A DNA stretch of 64,000 nucleotides, from assembly GCF_900111245.1 (NCBI RefSeq), contig NZ_FOGO01000011.1:124001-188000 (forward strand), read 5' to 3'. The notes beneath the pieces are model-generated. The model was not told where the DNA came from and did not search any database. It was given only the letters and a program-made list of their open reading frames with translations. This DNA is from Streptomyces qinglanensis. GTDB lineage: Bacteria; Actinomycetota; Actinomycetes; Streptomycetales; Streptomycetaceae. Of this stretch, positions 25,755 through 34,625 are shown one piece after another. The translations under genes and the position numbers were made by a program. Position 1 is the first letter of the stretch. Every line of letters begins with the position of its first letter.

Positions 25755-26837
25755 ATGACCGACCGACGCCGCCGTGCGGCCGCATCCGACAGCACCTCCC
25801 GCGAGGACAACCCCTTCGCGCCGCCGCCGGAGGGGCAGCCGGACCGGCCGTGGGAGCCGCGGGTGCCGCGCGAGCGCGACACCGGTGAGTCACCGGGGGC
25901 TCGCGGGACCGGTGGGCCGGGTTCGGCGCCCTCTGGATCGTCCGGATCGTCCGGCCAGGGGCCGGGCACGGGCGGCGGCTCGGCTGACGGCAGCTCGGCT
26001 GACGGCAGCTCGACCGGCTCGACGGACGGCTCGACCGGGGGCGGACCGCAGGGCGGAGACCGCGAAGGCACCGGGGACTCGAACGGTGAGCAGCAGTCGT
26101 CGGGCTGGGGCAGTCAGTGGAGCGCCCGGCAGCCGGGGCGGCAGAGCGGCGGGTTCGGCGGCGGCCCCGGCAAGGCGGACAGCGGCAGCGGGAACGGCCG
26201 GACCAACGGCGACCAGGGGCCGTCCGGACCGGGCGGTTCCGGCGGCCCGGACGGCCCCGGCGGCACTCGCGGGATGCGTTGGGACCCCACCGACCCCCTG
26301 CAACGCCACGCCCGCTACTCCCTGCACGCCGGGATCTGGGGCCTGTTCTTCGCGCTGCTGAGCGTGCCGCAGGTCGCCCTGCTGCTCGGGGCGCTCTCGC
26401 TGTACTGGGGCAGCAACGCGCTGCGCGGCAAACTGCCCGCTTCCGCAACGAAGGCGGGGGGCAAGTCCGCCACAAAGGCCACGAAGAAGGACAAGGGCGG
26501 CAGGACCGGGCGCAAGGGTGCTGCGGCCACCGCGGAGGACGTGGCCGGCACGGCACGCGGCGCGGAGCAGAACGGCACCGCCGAAGACGCCGACGGCAAG
26601 CCCCGGGTACCGCTGGCCGTCACGCCCGCCCAGGCGGACAAGGCCAAGCGGACAGCGGCCATCAGCGGCCTGGTCACCGCGAGCCTGACGCTGGTGATCG
26701 TCGGGGCCACCTTCGCGTTCCAGTTCGTGTACAGCGACTTCTACGCCTGCCAGAACGACGCACTCACCCAGTCGTCCCGGGATGACTGCACCCGGCATCT
26801 GCCCGAGGAGCTGCGGCCGTTCCTGGAGGACCGCTGA
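25755..26837 (+). CDS. Gly/Ser-rich membrane protein near purN
   Basis: This 360-residue protein has an N-terminal disordered half rich in Gly, Ser, Asp and Pro (S-A-D-G-S and S-T-G-S repeats). After M-R-W-D-P-T-D-P-L-Q-R-H-A-R-Y it has a first hydrophobic hairpin (G-I-W-G-L-F-F-A-L-L-S-V-P-Q-V-A-L-L-L-G). A Lys/Ala-rich loop follows, then a final membrane segment (L-V-T-A-S-L-T-L-V-I-V-G-A-T-F-A-F-Q-F). The end, Y-A-C-Q-N-D-A-L-T-Q-S-S-R-D-D-C, has a Cys pair on the probable outer face. It is divergent from purN, and the function is unknown. The ATG at 25755 has GAGG 14 nt upstream, which is rather far. Confidence 0.78.
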   Translation: MTDRRRRAAASDSTSREDNPFAPPPEGQPDRPWEPRVPRERDTGESPGARGTGGPGSAPSGSSGSSGQGPGTGGGSADGSSADGSSTGSTDGSTGGGPQGGDREGTGDSNGEQQSSGWGSQWSARQPGRQSGGFGGGPGKADSGSGNGRTNGDQGPSGPGGSGGPDGPGGTRGMRWDPTDPLQRHARYSLHAGIWGLFFALLSVPQVALLLGALSLYWGSNALRGKLPASATKAGGKSATKATKKDKGGRTGRKGAAATAEDVAGTARGAEQNGTAEDADGKPRVPLAVTPAQADKAKRTAAISGLVTASLTLVIVGATFAFQFVYSDFYACQNDALTQSSRDDCTRHLPEELRPFLEDR

Positions 26838-26913
26838 CCCCGGCCGACACCGCGGCACCGGGCACCCCCGGCATCTCCACGGTGCGGACGGGCGAACCCC
26901 GTTACCCTGCGGA

Positions 26914-28734
26914 TCACTTCGCCGGGACCGCCTGAACCGTCTCGTCCGGGCGGGCCGAGGCGTCGGCGGAGGGCGAGAGGTCGTCCCGGGGCGAGGTGCC
27001 TGCGGGGGACGCGACGTCCGGGCCGGGATCCGGCGCGGATCCGGGCTTCCGGTCGGCATCGGTACGCGGTGCGAACGGGGGCGGGCTGCGCCGTTCCCGT
27101 TCCGTCTCACCCGTTCCGGAGCGTTCGAGGCCGCGGTCTCCGTCGAAGTCGTCGGGCGCGAAATCGGGCATCAGGCCGCCGGAGGCGGCCTTCATCACGG
27201 ACCAGCGTGCGCGGCGGACCTCGTCGGTGTGCCAGGCGGGGTCCGGGCCGTGGCCCTGGGCGGCGAGCACGGCAGCCTGCACGGCCTGCGCCGCGGCGGC
27301 TGTCGCCCTGCGCGCGCGGTACCGCGTCCACCAGCCGACCCACAGCGCGGTCGGCAGCCCGACGGCGGTCGTCCAGGCGCACGCCGCGCCTCCGGCCTGC
27401 CACCAGTACGGCCCCACATGAGCGAGCGTCCCGTTGCCGAGGGGGCCGCTCGCACTCGCGGTGAGCAGCGCCGTGACGGCCCCGCACAGCACGGCGGCGA
27501 GCAGCACGGTCACGACGGTGGCGCGCCAGCCCGGTGCGCCGCGCAGCGCTCTCCCGGGTCCGGGCCCGAGTCCGGGGCCGGCGCCGGGTCGGGGTTCGGG
27601 GCCGGGTCGGAGTTCGGGGCCGGGTCGGGGTTCGGGGCCGAGACCGAGTCGGGCCCCGGGTCCGGGTCCGACAGCCACTTCGGAACGCCCCACCCACCAG
27701 CCGCACAGCAGACCGCCCAGCAGGGGGACCAGGCCCGTCAGGCACCACTGGGGAACGCTGCCGGAGCCCTCCTCCGGCACGGCGGCCAGCAGCGGGAACG
27801 GCGGGAGCAGCGGGGCCGCCGTCGTGCCGAGCGGGCCCGCGACGCTGTCGGCGCCCAGCGTGAAGCCGGGACCCAGGGCGTAGGACGTCGCCCACAGCGC
27901 CGCGTTGGGCAGCAGCGCGACCGTGAGCAGCAGCAGCCCGAGGTGGCCCGATGCGCTTCCGGCGAGCTGCGGAAACGCGCCGAACGCCGCGCGGGCGTTC
28001 CAGACCAGAGCAGCCGCCAGAAGTGCCGCACCACCGGCGCACAGCACCACGGTGGCCGTACCGGCAGCCTGTACGGCCACGACAGCCCGCTCCCGGGTGA
28101 CGAGGCGGAGGGCGCCGCGCACCCGGGAGCGGGCCGGATCCGGCAGCCGCGCGAGAAGTGCGGCCCAGCTCCTGGCGAGCGCGTGGGGCGGCAGGCAGCG
28201 GACCGCGCAGAACCCGGTCACCAGCACGGCGAACAGCGGCAGACGGCAGGCGGCGCTGACGGGGTCCGCCTCGAACGGACCGCCGGAGGCGGAGGCCAGC
28301 ACGGCGGCGGTGACCAGGAGATAGCCGCCCGACACCCACACCGCCACCTCCGGTGGCCCGTAGTCGTCGTCCGTGCTCGGCCGGGTATCCATCGCCTCCC
28401 GCGTCGCGCGCCACAGCAGCCAAACGGGTACCGCCGTCAGCAGGAGGGGTGTCACCCCCACGGGTGCCACCGGGCCGGTCAGTGTCTCCTGCCGCACGAG
28501 CTGCGCGCCGTGCGCCAGCAGCCACAGGTCCGCCGCCGTACGCAGGGCTTCGTCCGCACCTCCGACGGGATACGGCGAGACGGTCCACAGCAGCAGGACG
28601 ACGACGACGGACAGGCCGAGCCCGAGCCCGGCGGCCACCGCACCGCCCAGCAGCCATCCGCTGGTGAGGGGCAGGAGACGGGGGTGGCGGCGGCCCGAGG
28701 AGAGCGACGGACCGCGGTGCGTCAGGGGGCTCAC
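26914..28734 (-). CDS. DUF6350 polytopic membrane protein
   Basis: This 606-residue membrane protein has around nine to ten hydrophobic segments. It is of the DUF6350 type often found beside sucCD/purN in Streptomyces and sometimes named after the cell-division protein PerM. The first helix is S-G-W-L-L-G-G-A-V-A-A-G-L-G-L-G-L-S. A central Pro/Gly-rich loop has R-P-G-P-E-(L/P)-R-P-G repeats. The last 100 residues are charged and contain P-D-F-A-P-D-D-F-D-G-D. The start is placed at GTG 28734 because the frame continues upstream across the divergent gene; the ribosome binding site is poor. The transport or division role is unproven. Confidence 0.75.
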   Translation of the reverse strand: MSPLTHRGPSLSSGRRHPRLLPLTSGWLLGGAVAAGLGLGLSVVVVLLLWTVSPYPVGGADEALRTAADLWLLAHGAQLVRQETLTGPVAPVGVTPLLLTAVPVWLLWRATREAMDTRPSTDDDYGPPEVAVWVSGGYLLVTAAVLASASGGPFEADPVSAACRLPLFAVLVTGFCAVRCLPPHALARSWAALLARLPDPARSRVRGALRLVTRERAVVAVQAAGTATVVLCAGGAALLAAALVWNARAAFGAFPQLAGSASGHLGLLLLTVALLPNAALWATSYALGPGFTLGADSVAGPLGTTAAPLLPPFPLLAAVPEEGSGSVPQWCLTGLVPLLGGLLCGWWVGRSEVAVGPGPGARLGLGPEPRPGPELRPGPEPRPGAGPGLGPGPGRALRGAPGWRATVVTVLLAAVLCGAVTALLTASASGPLGNGTLAHVGPYWWQAGGAACAWTTAVGLPTALWVGWWTRYRARRATAAAAQAVQAAVLAAQGHGPDPAWHTDEVRRARWSVMKAASGGLMPDFAPDDFDGDRGLERSGTGETERERRSPPPFAPRTDADRKPGSAPDPGPDVASPAGTSPRDDLSPSADASARPDETVQAVPAK

Positions 28735-28810
28735 AGCGCCATGCTGCCAAGAACACCCGTTTTGCCCTAGTAGCAGGCATTTTGTCGCTGTGTCGCACAA
28801 GCTAAGTGGT

Positions 28811-30763
28811 ATGCCTCTCTCCCCCTCCTCCGACGACGCCCCGAACACGGCCCGGCCCCGCTCCTCGGAAGCTCCCGACGCGCCCTCCCTCCGAGGCGCA
28901 CCGGCTGCGGAGACTCCGGCGGAAGCGCGGCCCGGGGCTCCGGCGGATGCTCGGACGGACGCCCGGACGGAAGGCCGGACGGAGAGGACCCCGGCGAAGG
29001 GCGGGGAGAGGAGCGCGGAGAAGGCGGCGCACCGGACGAGGAACCGGAAGACCCGGCAGACCCGGAAGAGCCGGCAGAGCCGGGAGAGCCGGGAGAGCCG
29101 GGAGAGCCGGAAGCAGGAGAAGCGCTCCCCCGGCGGCCGGGCGACGACTGCCGCCGCGGCGCACCCGGCCGCTGAACGCCGCCCCGAGGGGGAGCCCGGT
29201 GCGGCCGAGGCAGCGCAGCCCCCAGTGTCGGCACGGGACCCGAAGGCGTCGGGGCACGCCGCGAAGGCCGCACCGGCTCCGGACGCGCCGACCCAGGGTC
29301 CGACGGCGGCTGCACCGGACCCGGAAGCCGCCGTGCTGCCCTCGGAGTCGTCGAAGGCTCCGCCCGCACCCGAACCCACGGACGAACCCGAACCCGAACC
29401 CGGCCCCGGGCCCGAACCAGCGACCACACCGGGTCCCGCCGACCCCGCACCTACGGCCACGGCCGAGGTGGCCCCGGCCGAGCAGGAGCGGGCACCGGAG
29501 CAGACAGAGACGACGGCACCGGCACAGGAGCAGGCACAGACACCGCAGCCGCAGGCACAGACGCAGACGGAGCCGCAGGCACAGACACAGACACAGACGC
29601 CGCAGACACAGACGCCGCAGACACAGACACAGGGCGGGGACGAAGGGGAACTCGTCACACCGACCCCGCGGACCGAGCCCCAGCCGCAGACCGGCTCGCC
29701 GCGGGTTCCGGCTCCGGCGCCGCGGAGCGATCCGGAACCGCGGGTCGAGGTGGTGGCGGAGGTGCCCGGTCCGGTGCAGGACTTCGTCCGGTCGGCCCGG
29801 CGGACCGCGGTGCTGCCGGACGATCCGGTCGCCGCGTTCGACGAGCTGTACCTGTGGCAGGCGCGTGCGCTCACCCGCCAGGCCCTGCTGCTGTGCGGGC
29901 ACCGCCGGGTGGCGGAACGGGCCGTGCGCTGGGCGTTCCACCAGGCGTGGCAGCACTGGCCGAAGGTGTTGGCAGGGGGCGATCCGACCCGGACGGTGCG
30001 GGCGACGGTGTACGAGTACGCGCTCTCACCCTGGCATCAGTTCCATCCGAGACACCGCAGACCTGAGGTGTGCCGGGGTTCGTCGGTCGACAGCGCGGTA
30101 CTGGAGTCGTTCCTGGAGCTGCCGCGCAGCTACCGGGCCGCGCTGCTGCTGCACTACGGGCTGGGGCTGAGCCTGACCGAGACGGCCGCCGAGGCGGAGT
30201 GCAGCACCGAGGCGGCGGCCGGGCGGATCGCGCACGGGCGGGCGGCGCTGGAGGAGAACTGGCCTCCGCTGGCACGGTCGCCGCGTCGGCAGCGGGGCGC
30301 CGTGCTGGCCCGTACCCTGCGCGAGCTGGCCGCCGCGCAGCCGGTGCGCCCGGTCCCCGCCCAACTGGTGCGGGGCGGCAGCGCGCGGACGACGCGGCTG
30401 TGGACGCGCGCTTCGGTCGGTCTGACGGCGGCGGTGGCCGCGGCGACCGCGTTCACCCTGCTGACGACCCAGACCGGCGACAGCGCCCCGGCGCAGGAGC
30501 GGGAGCGGGCACCGCGGGGGACGTTCGCCCCGGCGACGCTCCCGGGCGGGCCGGAAACGGGGGCGGGGATGGGGGCGGGGATGGGAGCGGGACCGGGGGC
30601 GGGAGCAGGGGCGGGGGCGGAGACACGCACGCACTCCGCTCCCACGAGTGAGCGGGACAGCGCGGGCTCCTCCGTCCGGACACCGGCCGGCGGAGCAGGG
30701 CAGGCGTACCTTCCCCAACTCCGGTCCACCAACACCCGGGGGCATCTGCACGACTTCCCGTAG
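28811..30763 (+). CDS. Sigma-factor-like protein with long disordered N-terminus and membrane anchor
   Basis: This 650-residue protein has about 320 disordered residues rich in Pro, Gln, Glu and Arg, including tandem S-R-E and T-Q-T-Q-T-P-Q repeats. A segment resembling ECF sigma regions 2 and 4 follows, from about residue 343 (D-E-L-Y-L-W-Q-A-R-A-L-T-R-Q-A-L-L-L). Its region-4-like part starts near 436 with L-P-R-S-Y-R-A-A-L-L-L-H-Y-G-L-G-L-S and ends with T-E-A-A-A-G-R-I-A-H-G-R-A-A-L. The region-2 -10-recognition core looks degenerate. One membrane segment near 534-554 is followed by a Gly/Ala-rich tail. It could be a membrane-tethered transcription factor rather than a free sigma. It is divergent from DUF6350, with a terminator at 30812-30847. 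The start is an ATG at 28811. Confidence 0.72.
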   Translation: MPLSPSSDDAPNTARPRSSEAPDAPSLRGAPAAETPAEARPGAPADARTDARTEGRTERTPAKGGERSAEKAAHRTRNRKTRQTRKSRQSRESRESRESRKQEKRSPGGRATTAAAAHPAAERRPEGEPGAAEAAQPPVSARDPKASGHAAKAAPAPDAPTQGPTAAAPDPEAAVLPSESSKAPPAPEPTDEPEPEPGPGPEPATTPGPADPAPTATAEVAPAEQERAPEQTETTAPAQEQAQTPQPQAQTQTEPQAQTQTQTPQTQTPQTQTQGGDEGELVTPTPRTEPQPQTGSPRVPAPAPRSDPEPRVEVVAEVPGPVQDFVRSARRTAVLPDDPVAAFDELYLWQARALTRQALLLCGHRRVAERAVRWAFHQAWQHWPKVLAGGDPTRTVRATVYEYALSPWHQFHPRHRRPEVCRGSSVDSAVLESFLELPRSYRAALLLHYGLGLSLTETAAEAECSTEAAAGRIAHGRAALEENWPPLARSPRRQRGAVLARTLRELAAAQPVRPVPAQLVRGGSARTTRLWTRASVGLTAAVAAATAFTLLTTQTGDSAPAQERERAPRGTFAPATLPGGPETGAGMGAGMGAGPGAGAGAGAETRTHSAPTSERDSAGSSVRTPAGGAGQAYLPQLRSTNTRGHLHDFP

Positions 30764-30811
30764 CCCGGGACCGGCGGGCCCTGCGTTCCGGACGGACGGG
30801 GCCGGACACGC

Positions 30812-30847
30812 CGACGGGCCCGCACCCCGGAGGGTGCGGGCCCGTCG
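30812..30847. terminator. Hairpin terminator after sigma-like gene
   Basis: A 16-bp perfect stem (30812-30827 with 30832-30847) closes a 4-nt loop CGGA. It lies 49 bp past the stop of the plus-strand sigma-like gene and about 200 bp before the convergent sucD stop. Confidence 0.8.
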
Positions 30848-30982
30848 AGCGGCTGGAGCCGGGCAGCCGGCCCGCTGCCGGACGCCGAGGCGCCGGACAC
30901 CGAACCGTTGCCCGCCGGCCGTCCCCGCCGAGGCGTCGGACGCCGGTCCGCTCAGGTACGCGGCGCCGGTCCACCCAGGCGT

Positions 30983-31050
30983 CAGGCCCGCCCGAGCATC
31001 AGGCCCGCCCGAGCGTCAGGCACGCCCGAGCGTCAGGCACGCTCAGGCGT
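30983..31050. repeat. Four 17-bp repeats abutting sucD stop codon
   Basis: Four tandem 17-bp units of the form CAGGCCCGCCCGAGCGT (with A and T variants) occupy 30983-31050. The last unit ends on the third base of the sucD stop codon on the minus strand. They form the sucD 3' flank and may extend the transcript or affect termination. Confidence 0.8.
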
Positions 31051-31934
31051 CAGGCGCTGAGGCGCTCCCGCGCGAGCCGCGCGGTCTCGGACGGGGTCTT
31101 GCCGACCTTCACGCCCGCGGCCTCCAGGGCCTCCTTCTTCGCCTGCGCGGTGCCGGAGGAGCCGGAGACGATGGCGCCCGCGTGGCCCATGGTCTTGCCT
31201 TCCGGCGCGGTGAAGCCCGCGACGTAGCCGACGACCGGCTTGGTCACGTTCTCCTTGATGAAGTCGGCCGCACGCTCCTCGGCGTCGCCGCCGATCTCAC
31301 CGATCATCACGATCAGGTCGGTGTCCGGGTCGGCCTCGAACGCCTTGAGGGCGTCGATGTGGGTGGTGCCGATGACCGGGTCACCGCCGATGCCCACGCA
31401 GGTCGAGAAGCCGATGTCCCGCAGCTCGTACATCATCTGGTACGTCAGCGTGCCGGACTTGGAGACCAGGCCGATGCGGCCCGGCTTGGTGATGTCGGAC
31501 GGGATGATGCCCGCGTTCGACTGGCCGGGGGTGATCAGGCCGGGGCAGTTCGGGCCGACGATCCGCGTCTTGTTGCCCTTCTGGGCCGCGTAGTCCCAGA
31601 AGTAGGCGGTGTCGTGGACGGCGATGCCCTCGGTGATCACGACGGCGAGGCCGATGCCCGCGTCGACGGCCTCGATGACGGCGTCCTTGCTGAACTTCGG
31701 CGGGACGAAGATCACGGTGACGTCGGCGCCGGTGGCCTCCATGGCCTCCTTGACGCCGCCGAAGACGGGCACCTCGGTGCCGTCGAAGTCAACGGTGGTG
31801 CCCGCCTTGCGGGGGTTCACACCGCCGACGATGTTGGTGCCGGAGGCCAGCATCCGCTTGGTGTGCTTCTGGCCCTCCGAGCCGGTCATCCCCTGGACGA
31901 TGACCTTGCTCTCCTTGGTGAGGAAGATAGCCAT
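31050..31934 (-). CDS. sucD: Succinyl-CoA synthetase alpha subunit
   Basis: This 294-residue subunit carries the CoA site and the phosphohistidine in the TCA-cycle reaction succinyl-CoA + NDP + Pi = succinate + NTP + CoA. The active-site His251 is in M-G-H-A-G-A-I-V-S-G-S-S-G-T-A. The N-terminal Rossmann part contains V-Q-G-M-T-G-S-E-G and a middle N-C-P-G-L-I. It lies 35 bp downstream of sucC in a two-gene operon. The ATG at 31934 is clear. Confidence 0.97.
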   Translation of the reverse strand: MAIFLTKESKVIVQGMTGSEGQKHTKRMLASGTNIVGGVNPRKAGTTVDFDGTEVPVFGGVKEAMEATGADVTVIFVPPKFSKDAVIEAVDAGIGLAVVITEGIAVHDTAYFWDYAAQKGNKTRIVGPNCPGLITPGQSNAGIIPSDITKPGRIGLVSKSGTLTYQMMYELRDIGFSTCVGIGGDPVIGTTHIDALKAFEADPDTDLIVMIGEIGGDAEERAADFIKENVTKPVVGYVAGFTAPEGKTMGHAGAIVSGSSGTAQAKKEALEAAGVKVGKTPSETARLARERLSA

Positions 31935-31969
31935 GGTGTGTCGGTGTCCTCGTTCGGTCTCGTCCGGGC

Positions 31970-33142
31970 TTACTTGGCGGCCAGCTCGGCGGCCTTGTCG
32001 GCCGCGCCGTCCATGGTGTCCACCTGCTGCACGAGCGGGTGCGCTGCGTCGGTCAGGATCTTGCGACCCAGCTCCGCGTTGTTGCCGTCGAGGCGGACGA
32101 CGAGCGGCTTGCTGACGTCCTCGCCCTTGGACTTGAGCAGCTCCAGCGCCTGCACGATGCCGTTGGCGACGGCGTCGCAGGCGGTGATGCCGCCGAAGAC
32201 GTTCACGAAGACGGACTTGACGTCCGGGTCACCGAGGATGATCTCCAGGCCGTTGGCCATCACCTCGGCGGAGGCGCCGCCGCCGATGTCGAGGAAGTTG
32301 GCCGGCTTGACGTTGCTGTGCGCCTCGCCCGCGTAGGCGACGACGTCGAGGGTGGACATGACCAGCCCCGCGCCGTTGCCGATGATCCCGACCTGGCCGT
32401 CGAGCTTGACGTAGTTGAGGTTCTTGGCCTTGGCCGCGGCCTCCAGCGGGTTGGCCGCCGCCTTGTCCTCCAGGGCCTCGTGCTCGGGCTGGCGGAAGTC
32501 GGCGTTGGCGTCCAGCGACACCTTGCCGTCCAGCGCGATGACCTTGCCCTCGGCGGTCTTGACCAGCGGGTTGACCTCGACCAGGAGGGCGTCCTCCTTG
32601 ACGAAGACGTCCCACAGCTTGATCAGCACGTTGCTGATCTGGTCGACCAGCTCGGCCGGGAACTTCGCGGCCTCGGCGATCTCGCGGGCCTTGGCCTCGG
32701 TCACGCCCTCGATGGCGTCCACCGGGATCTTGGCCAGCGCCTCCGGCTTGGTGGCCGCGACCTCCTCGATCTCCACGCCGCCCTCGACGGAGGCCATGGC
32801 CAGGAAGGTGCGGTTGGTGCGGTCCAGCAGGAAGGAGACGTAGTACTCCTCCTGGATGTCCGCGGTCTGGGCGAGCATCACCTTGTGGACCGTGTGGCCC
32901 TTGATGTCCATGCCCAGGATCTGGCCGGCCTTCTCGACCGCGTCCGCCGGGTCGGAGGCCAGCTTGACGCCGCCGGCCTTGCCGCGGCCGCCGGTCTTGA
33001 CCTGCGCCTTGACGACCGCCCGGCCGCCGAGCCGCTCGGTCACCTCGCGCGCCGCCTCGGATGTCTCGATGACTTCACCGGCCAGCACCGGTACGTCATG
33101 CTTGGCGAAGAGGTCCCTCGCCTGGTACTCGAACAGGTCCAC
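31970..33142 (-). CDS. sucC: Succinyl-CoA synthetase beta subunit
   Basis: This 390-residue ATP-grasp subunit binds the nucleotide and succinate and pairs with SucD. It begins M-D-L-F-E-Y-Q-A-R-D-L-F and has V-V-K-A-Q-V-K-T-G-G-R-G-K-A-G-G-V-K in the ATP-grasp fold. Later motifs are L-V-E-V-N-P-L and G-G-A-S-A-E-V-M-A. It is the first gene of the sucCD operon and has no DUF6350 or other gene between it and the VWA operon upstream. The promoter should lie in 33143-33300. Confidence 0.97.
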   Translation of the reverse strand: MDLFEYQARDLFAKHDVPVLAGEVIETSEAAREVTERLGGRAVVKAQVKTGGRGKAGGVKLASDPADAVEKAGQILGMDIKGHTVHKVMLAQTADIQEEYYVSFLLDRTNRTFLAMASVEGGVEIEEVAATKPEALAKIPVDAIEGVTEAKAREIAEAAKFPAELVDQISNVLIKLWDVFVKEDALLVEVNPLVKTAEGKVIALDGKVSLDANADFRQPEHEALEDKAAANPLEAAAKAKNLNYVKLDGQVGIIGNGAGLVMSTLDVVAYAGEAHSNVKPANFLDIGGGASAEVMANGLEIILGDPDVKSVFVNVFGGITACDAVANGIVQALELLKSKGEDVSKPLVVRLDGNNAELGRKILTDAAHPLVQQVDTMDGAADKAAELAAK

Positions 33143-33308
33143 GCGCGTCCGTCCCCTTAATCAGTGGTCTCGCGGTCGATGTCAGCGTGGGCGTGCCGCA
33201 GGGCCGCGGCGTCCACGGGTCGCGCGGCATGTCCGCCTTGCAGGTTAGCCCTGCGTGCGTGCGGTGCCTAAATCGCACCTCACACATCCGCGGTGACAAC
33301 GGTCACAG

Positions 33309-33329
33309 CGCACACCCGGAAGGTGTGCG
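33309..33329. terminator. Hairpin between VWA operon and sucCD
   Basis: Arms 33309-33316 and 33322-33329 (8 bp) surround a 5-nt loop CGGAA. Downstream of the VWA stop (33420) the DNA also has several CGGGGACACC direct repeats at 33370-33415 and an inverted repeat GTGAC-AACG-GTCAC at 33293-33306 that could be a sucC operator. The roles are inferred from position. Confidence 0.45.
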
Positions 33330-33419
33330 GGGCACCGATCGCCACCGGTCCCGCACACCCGGGAAAGCTCGGGGACACCCGGGGACGCCCGGCGACACCC
33401 GGGGACACCCCGGGGCGGG

Positions 33420-34625
33420 CTACTCCGGTACCGGCAGCGGACGTTTCTCTATCGCCGCCGCCATCACCTCCGGGAAATGGTCGGGTGTACAGGCGAAGGC
33501 AGGCGCGCCCAGCGCCGCGAGCGCGGCCGCATGATCCCGGTCGTAGGAGGGCGCGCCCTCGTCGGAGAGGGCGAGGAGGGTGACGAACCGAACACCGGAC
33601 GCCTGCATCGCGGCGACCCGCTTGAGCATCTCCTGCCGTATCCCTCCCTCGTACAGATCGCTGATCAGTACGACGACCGTCTCCGCCGGTCGGCTGATCC
33701 GGGACTGGCAGTAGGCCAGCGCCCGGTTGATGTCGGTGCCCCCGCCCAACTGGGTACCGAAGAGCACGTCGACGGGATCGTCGAGGGCTTCGGTCAGATC
33801 CACCACGCTGGTGTCGAAGACGACGAGCCGGGTGTCGAGCGTCCGCATCGACGCCAGCACCGCGCCGAACACGGAGGCGTAGACGACGGAGGACGCCATC
33901 GACCCGGACTGGTCGATGCAGAGGATGACCTCCTTCTTGACGGACTGCGCCGCCCGCCCGTACCCGATCAGCCGCTCGGGGACGACCGTTCCGTACTCGG
34001 GCAGGTAGTTCTTGAGGTTGGCGCGGATGGTGCGGTTCCAGTCGATGTCCCGGTGCCGGGGGCGGTTGATCTTCGCGGAGCGGTCGAGCGCACCGGTCAG
34101 GGTCGAGCGGGTGCGGGCGGCGAGCCGCTTCTCCAGCTCCGCGACCACCTTGCGCACCACGGCACGCGCGGTCTCCCGACTGGTCTCGGGCATCGCCTTG
34201 TTCAACGACAGCAGAGTGCCCACCAGGTGCACGTCCGGTTCGATCGCCTCCAGCATCTCCGGCTCCAGCAGCAGCGCGGAGAGCCCGAGCCGGTCGATCG
34301 CGTCCCGCTGCATCACCTGGACGACGGAGCTGGGGAAGTAGGTGCGGATGTCACCCAGCCAGCGCGAGATCCGCGGGGCTGAGGCACCGAGCCCGCCCGA
34401 GGTCCCGGCACCGGTGCCGCCGCCGGCCGGACCGCTGCCCCCTGACCCGCCGTAGACCGCCTCCAGAGCCCCGTCCATCCCACTGTCGGCAGCGCCCAGC
34501 GCGCAGCCGGTGCCGTCCGCCGCGCCCCCGCCCAGCACCAGCCGCCAGCGCCGCAGCCGCTCGTCCGCCTCGACTCCGGTGAGCTGCGCCCCGCCGGACT
34601 CCGCCGCCTCTTCGCGGACCGTCAT
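33420..34625 (-). CDS. VWA-domain protein of MoxR-DUF5682 operon
   Basis: This 401-residue protein has a C-terminal von Willebrand A domain of the CoxE/MoxR-partner type. Its complete MIDAS consists of D-Q-S-G-S (Asp238, Ser240, Ser242), Thr297-Asp298 in G-G-G-T-D-I-N, and Asp323. The N-terminus is Gly-rich and then helical, including R-Y-L-like W-L-G-D-I-R and N-L-K-N-Y-L-P-E-Y-G. Such VWA proteins bind metal and partner proteins and often work with MoxR AAA ATPases as chaperones. It is the third gene of the operon, and its ATG overlaps the TGA of DUF5682 by 4 bp. Target proteins are unknown. Confidence 0.9.
   Translation of the reverse strand: MTVREEAAESGGAQLTGVEADERLRRWRLVLGGGAADGTGCALGAADSGMDGALEAVYGGSGGSGPAGGGTGAGTSGGLGASAPRISRWLGDIRTYFPSSVVQVMQRDAIDRLGLSALLLEPEMLEAIEPDVHLVGTLLSLNKAMPETSRETARAVVRKVVAELEKRLAARTRSTLTGALDRSAKINRPRHRDIDWNRTIRANLKNYLPEYGTVVPERLIGYGRAAQSVKKEVILCIDQSGSMASSVVYASVFGAVLASMRTLDTRLVVFDTSVVDLTEALDDPVDVLFGTQLGGGTDINRALAYCQSRISRPAETVVVLISDLYEGGIRQEMLKRVAAMQASGVRFVTLLALSDEGAPSYDRDHAAALAALGAPAFACTPDHFPEVMAAAIEKRPLPVPE

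Noticed and set aside
28735..29874. Extension of the DUF6350 frame upstream to 29874
   Set aside because: It would run antisense across the sigma-like gene; the added residues are Gly/Ser/Val-Cys repeats from repeat DNA. The start was placed at 28734.
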